Assembly (NCBI GenBank): GCA_900766265.1 | Contig: CAAFUS010000017.1 | Span: 448,421-512,420 of the forward strand | Direction: 5' to 3' | DNA: 64,000 nt | DNA from: Pseudomonadaceae bacterium | GTDB taxonomy: Bacteria > Pseudomonadota > Gammaproteobacteria > Pseudomonadales > Pseudomonadaceae | Shown: one piece after another, positions 62,398-64,000 of the stretch | Layout of the letters: each line of letters opens with the position of its first letter | How positions within the stretch are numbered: the stretch's first letter is position 1 | Program-made: the position numbers and the translations under genes | Notes under the pieces: generated by a model | Database searches by the model: none | Told to the model about the DNA's origin: nothing | The model's input: the letters and a program-made list of their open reading frames with translations, nothing else

Positions 62398-63615
62398 ATG
62401 AGATCGGTAGCAGAGCAATTGGCGCTGATAAAGCGTGGTGCTGATGAAGTACTAGTCGAGTCCGAGCTGATTGCCAAACTGGAGCGCGGTACGCCGCTGC
62501 GCATCAAGGCCGGTTTCGATCCTACTGCGCCCGATTTGCATCTTGGGCATACCGTCCTTATTAATAAGCTGCGCCAGTTTCAGGAACTGGGTCATCAGGT
62601 TGTCTTCCTTATAGGTGATTTCACCGGAATGATCGGTGATCCGAGTGGCAAAAGTGCCACGCGGCCGCCCCTGACGCGTGAGCAGGTCCTCGATAATGCG
62701 GAGACCTACAAGGCTCAGGTGTTCAAGATATTGGATCCGGCACGAACCGAGGTGGCGTTCAATTCCACTTGGATGGACCGGCTCAGTCCGGCCGACTTCA
62801 TTCGTCTGGCTTCTCAGTACACTGTCGCTCGGATGCTCGAGCGCGATGACTTCGATCAGCGTTATTCCTCTAATCAGCCCATCGCGATTCACGAATTCCT
62901 CTATCCGCTTGTGCAGGGGTATGACTCCGTCGCGCTCAAGGCTGACGTCGAGCTGGGTGGGACGGATCAGAAGTTCAACCTGCTGATGGGGCGCGAGCTG
63001 CAACGTGCTTATGGGCAGCCTTCGCAGTGCATTGTCACCATGCCGCTGCTCGAAGGGCTGGACGGCGTGAAGAAGATGTCCAAGTCGCTGGGCAATTATG
63101 TCGGCATCAAGGAGGCGCCGGGCGTGATGTTCAGCAAGCTGGTATCGATGCCGGACGCGCTTATGTGGCGTTACTACGAGCTTCTCAGCTTCAGGCCGAT
63201 GGAGGAAATCGAGGGCTTCAAGGCTGATGTCGAGCGTGGTGCCAATCCTCGTGACATCAAGATCAAATTGGCCGAGGAACTGGTTGCGCGCTTCCATGGT
63301 GAAGATGCGGCCGCTTCGGCGCACCGTTCGGCCGGCAACCGGATGAAGGATGGTGAGCTGCCTGATGATCTTCCGGAGGTCGAGCTGCTCTCCGCTGAAG
63401 ACATGCCCATCGCGTCGGTATTGAACAAGGCGGGTCTTGTGAAGAATGCTGCAGGTGCGCGCGACCTTCTAGGGGCGGGCAGCGTGAAGGTCGACGGCGA
63501 GGTGGTCGACAGGTCTTTCGTGATTCGGGTGGGCGGTACTCATGTATGCCAGGCGGGCAAGAAGGCTTTCGCGCGGGTCAGTGTCAAATCCCCTGATGTG
63601 AAAGAAAAGGGTTGA
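62398..63615 (+). CDS. tyrS: Tyrosyl-tRNA synthetase (TyrZ type)
   Basis: The protein has 405 residues, chosen from the ATG at 62398, the conserved MRSVAEQLALIKRGADE start. The class I signatures are APDLHLGHT and KMSKS, with the GGTDQKFN tyrosine-binding loop and a C-terminal S4 domain. Pseudomonads place this gene just before an rRNA operon, as here. Its stop codon is embedded in the first rRNA promoter's -35 box. Confidence 0.95.
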   Translation: MRSVAEQLALIKRGADEVLVESELIAKLERGTPLRIKAGFDPTAPDLHLGHTVLINKLRQFQELGHQVVFLIGDFTGMIGDPSGKSATRPPLTREQVLDNAETYKAQVFKILDPARTEVAFNSTWMDRLSPADFIRLASQYTVARMLERDDFDQRYSSNQPIAIHEFLYPLVQGYDSVALKADVELGGTDQKFNLLMGRELQRAYGQPSQCIVTMPLLEGLDGVKKMSKSLGNYVGIKEAPGVMFSKLVSMPDALMWRYYELLSFRPMEEIEGFKADVERGANPRDIKIKLAEELVARFHGEDAAASAHRSAGNRMKDGELPDDLPEVELLSAEDMPIASVLNKAGLVKNAAGARDLLGAGSVKVDGEVVDRSFVIRVGGTHVCQAGKKAFARVSVKSPDVKEKG

Positions 63616-63639
63616 CCTCGCTATTTGTCTCCCTATAAT
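63612..63639 (+). promoter_or_regulatory. rRNA operon promoter P1
   Basis: TTGACC (63612-63617) and TATAAT (63634-63639) are separated by 16 bases and followed by a GC-rich discriminator. The -35 covers the tyrS stop codon. Confidence 0.8.
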
Positions 63640-63808
63640 GCGCCCACTTCCAGCGCGAAGCTGAACAAAAAACCTGATGTAAATCATAGGGTTATAAGTT
63701 TTGGTTTGACTGGTAGGTCGGTGCGAGGCCTGATGGTGGAGTGCTGGTTGGCAGCGGGTGTTCCCGCTTGCATGTTTCGGTTGGTTCGATCGAAGCTTCA
63801 CGAGGTGG

Positions 63809-63836
63809 TTGACAGCGATTCTGGTCGCTGTATGAT
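63809..63836 (+). promoter_or_regulatory. rRNA operon promoter P2
   Basis: TTGACA (63809-63814) and TATGAT (63831-63836) have the same 16-base spacing. Confidence 0.8.
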
Positions 63837-63912
63837 TCGCCTCCCGCTGACGAGATCGCTGAGATCGAAGGCGGCAAGCGGTTGAGTAGAAAAGAAATTT
63901 TCGAAAAACAGC

Positions 63913-63940
63913 TTGACAGTAAGAAAGGCTGCTGTAGAAT
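63913..63940 (+). promoter_or_regulatory. rRNA operon promoter P3 with GC-rich discriminator
   Basis: TTGACA (63913-63918) and TAGAAT (63935-63940) are 16 bases apart. An A/T-rich stretch just upstream could be an UP element, and GCGCGGCCTC follows, the discriminator type inhibited by ppGpp. Confidence 0.85.
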
Positions 63941-63977
63941 GCGCGGCCTCGGTTGAGACGAAAGACTTGATCGAAAC

Positions 63978-63989
63978 GCTCTTTAACAA
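63978..63989 (+). promoter_or_regulatory. rRNA leader boxA antiterminator
   Basis: GCTCTTTAACAA matches the rRNA boxA that loads Nus factors. The 16S gene should begin a short way past the window edge. Confidence 0.85.
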
Positions 63990-64000
63990 CTGAATCAAGC

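Overview
The window is a GC-rich chromosomal segment from a gammaproteobacterium of the genus Pseudomonas in the broad sense, most like the P. stutzeri (Stutzerimonas) group. This rests on gene order and on protein sequences. The blocks rpsU-dnaG-rpoD, tsaD/plsY/folB/folK/cca, ycgB-yeaH-yeaG, lptD-surA-pdxA-rsmA-apaG-apaH-glpE, amgK-murU, trpE-trpGDC-vfr-osmC-speD-coq7 and argC-erpA-anmK-mepM-tyrS-rRNA run in the order known from P. aeruginosa. The species call is an inference.

Bases 1-3.5 kb hold the end of a sensor kinase, an alpha/beta hydrolase, an orphan curlin-repeat protein and the wreck of a phosphonate (C-P lyase) operon. In that wreck a phnM tail fragment is still coupled to an intact phnN, and a short, mutated phnP start follows it.

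Bases 3.5-19.2 kb are an accessory block between the broken phnP and a tRNA-Ile2(CAU) gene whose 3' end faces the block. It has a TetR regulator with a paired palindromic operator, two paralogous short-chain dehydrogenases, a nucleotide-translocase-like carrier plus a fragment of a second copy, a lipoprotein, and a phospholipid-methyltransferase-like protein. It also has an exported hydrolase, an AraC regulator, an operon of membrane-fusion protein, RND pump and outer-membrane phospholipase A, and a Tat-exported NmrA-like protein. No integrase or transposase was recognised. Several members act on, or could act on, membrane lipids or hydrophobic compounds.

Bases 19.2-63.6 kb are core genome. 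They encode the macromolecular synthesis operon; folate, tRNA-modification and phospholipid genes; the SpoVR/DUF444/PrkA stress trio; and outer-membrane biogenesis with ribosome maturation and Ap4A hydrolysis. Further on come the AmgK-MurU peptidoglycan recycling pair, completed by AnmK about 18 kb away, and tryptophan synthesis with a Trp-codon leader peptide upstream of trpE. The cAMP receptor Vfr, polyamine and ubiquinone genes, heme and arginine enzymes, Fe-S insertion and tyrosyl-tRNA synthetase follow.

Bases 63.6-64.0 kb carry three tandem sigma70 promoters and a boxA antiterminator leading into an rRNA operon that starts just beyond the window.
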